Shown: piece by piece, positions 14,464 through 15,536 of the stretch | Layout: each line of letters opens with the position of its first letter | Numbering within the stretch: the first letter of the stretch is position 1 | Source of the DNA: Pseudomonadota bacterium | GTDB taxonomy: Bacteria > Desulfobacterota > Desulfovibrionia > Desulfovibrionales > Desulfovibrionaceae | Direction: 5' to 3' | Length of the DNA stretch: 15,536 nucleotides | Assembly: GCA_023435825.1 (NCBI GenBank) | Contig: JAEZMB010000191.1 | Location: forward strand, 1 to 15,536 | Translations under genes and position numbers: made by a program | The notes under the pieces: generated by a model | What the model was told of the DNA's origin: nothing | Databases searched by the model: none | What the model saw: only the letters and a program-made list of their open reading frames with translations

Positions 14464-15536
14464 ATGGACGCCGCACTTGTCGCCGGCCTGCGCGCCGGAG
14501 AGCCCGTTTGTTTCGTCAATCCCGGCCGCCGGCCCATGGCCGAGGTCCGGGACGCCCTGCCCGTCGGCCTGATCGACATTGAAGCGGCCAGGGACCGGTT
14601 CGACCGGTTCGCGCCGCTTTTGGCGCGGCTTTTTCCCGAGCTTGCGCCGGCTGGGGGCGTGGTCGAATCGTCGCTCCTGCCCGTGCCTGGCCTGGCCCGC
14701 CGGCTCCATGAGGCCGGTTTGCCCGAAACCGACCGGGTCTATCTGGCTGCCGACCATGCCCTGCCCGTGGTCGGCTCGGTCAAGGCGCGCGGCGGCCTCC
14801 ATGCCGTCTTGTGCGTGGCCGAACGCTTGGCCCTGGCCCATGGGCTGCTTGCCGGCCCCGGCGACGATTGCCGTCGGCTGGCCGAACCCGCCGCCAAGGC
14901 CTTTTTCGCCGGCCACACGCTGTCCGTCGGCTCCACCGGCAACCTGGGCCTGTCCATCGGCGTTTTCGGCCGGGGCCTGGGGTTTGCCGTCGTCGTCCAC
15001 ATGTCGGCCGAGGCCAAGGCCTGGAAAAAAGACCGCTTGCGTGCCGCCGGGGCTGTGGTCGTCGAACACGCCGGGGACTACGCCGCCGCCTGCGCCGTGG
15101 CCCGGGCCGAAACGGCTGGCGACGGGCATCTGCATTTCATCGACGACGAAAATTCCGTCGATCTCTTCACCGGTTACGGCGTCGCTGGCCTGCGTCTGCC
15201 GGCCAAGCTCGACGCAGCCGGCCTTGCCGTCTCGCCCGATACGCCGCTGTGCCTCCATCTGCCCTGCGGCGTGGGCGGCGCGCCGGGCGGCATCGCCCTG
15301 GGCGCGCGGCTGGCCCTTGGCGACGCCGCCTTGTGCTTCACCGTTGAACCGACCAAGGCCCCGGCCGTGCTCCTGGGACTGGCCACCGGCCGCCACGCCG
15401 GCATCGACGCCCGGGAATGGGGCCTGACCGGGCCGACCGTGGCCGACGGCCTGGCCGTGACGCGTCCTTCGGCACTGGCGTGTACCTGTCTGGAACACGT
15501 CCTTGACGGCGCGCTCACCGTCACCGACGCCCGGAT
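14464..15536 (+). CDS. dsdA: D-serine dehydratase (3' end cut off by the window)
   Basis: An open frame of 357 codons runs off the right edge. It encodes a PLP-dependent D-serine dehydratase, which breaks D-serine down to pyruvate and ammonia. Visible family motifs are the PLP lysine Lys107 in GSVKARGG, the phosphate-binding loop VGSTGNLGLSIG, MSAEAKAWKKDRLR in the middle, and CGVGGAPGGIALG later. E. coli DsdA is about 440 residues, so roughly 80 are missing. The ATG at 14464 gives a sensible N-terminus but has no obvious ribosome site. It follows fumC by 128 bp, after a terminator, so is probably a separate transcript. No LysR-type dsdC regulator or permease gene is in view. L-serine/threonine dehydratases are less likely given these motifs. 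Confidence 0.88.
   Translation, partial: MDAALVAGLRAGEPVCFVNPGRRPMAEVRDALPVGLIDIEAARDRFDRFAPLLARLFPELAPAGGVVESSLLPVPGLARRLHEAGLPETDRVYLAADHALPVVGSVKARGGLHAVLCVAERLALAHGLLAGPGDDCRRLAEPAAKAFFAGHTLSVGSTGNLGLSIGVFGRGLGFAVVVHMSAEAKAWKKDRLRAAGAVVVEHAGDYAAACAVARAETAGDGHLHFIDDENSVDLFTGYGVAGLRLPAKLDAAGLAVSPDTPLCLHLPCGVGGAPGGIALGARLALGDAALCFTVEPTKAPAVLLGLATGRHAGIDAREWGLTGPTVADGLAVTRPSALACTCLEHVLDGALTVTDAR

Overview
The window is GC-rich (by eye well above 60% G+C) and densely coded, apart from a strikingly AT-rich patch near 5640-5790. Several features together suggest a sulfate-reducing deltaproteobacterium of the Desulfovibrio/Solidesulfovibrio type. These are a three-domain NifU with NifS followed directly by cysK and cysE, tandem molybdate-binding Mop proteins, an encapsulin with encapsulated-ferritin cargo, and the miaB / bifunctional-nuclease / PHP gene order. 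The lineage is inferred from gene content and composition, not from a marker gene. There is no IS element, prophage, CRISPR array, tRNA or rRNA.

Layout. (1) 1-473: a C/T-rich stretch opening with 17 C, then crcB (fluoride channel) on the minus strand. (2) 710-4650, plus strand: a tightly packed operon nifU-nifS-cysK-cysE for Fe-S cluster assembly and cysteine synthesis. The cysteine made by CysE and CysK is the substrate of NifS, which passes sulfur to the NifU scaffold. A small lipoprotein gene (4755-4988) follows, ending at a perfect 12-bp hairpin that also closes the opposing mop genes. (3) 5084-5533, minus: two nearly identical mop genes (molbindins), preceded by the AT-rich non-coding region with direct and inverted repeats. 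(4) 5982-7178, minus: a two-gene iron-storage nanocompartment, encapsulated-ferritin cargo (with a visible C-terminal targeting peptide) followed by the encapsulin shell. (5) 7474-9774, minus: lemA and two TPM-domain membrane protein genes, an envelope operon of unclear role. (6) 9775-10242: a structured non-coding stretch holding the lemA promoter and the terminator of the next operon. (7) 10243-12738, minus: miaB, bifunctional nuclease (DUF151) and a PHP-domain phosphoesterase, overlapping or nearly touching. (8) 12935-14335, plus: fumC with a terminator. (9) 14464 to the end, plus: a D-serine dehydratase cut off by the window edge.

The most system-like element is the encapsulin/encapsulated-ferritin pair. 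It is a known class of compartment, and all ferroxidase residues known from the family can be seen. Less explained observations are: a CX2C-X7-CX2C cysteine cluster in the N-terminal half of CysE; a possible operator region (direct repeats plus inverted hexamers) upstream of the duplicated mop genes; a terminator-like UUCG hairpin in the nifU leader; a string of palindromes between lemA and the PHP gene; and an odd N-terminal extension on the YgcG-like protein.
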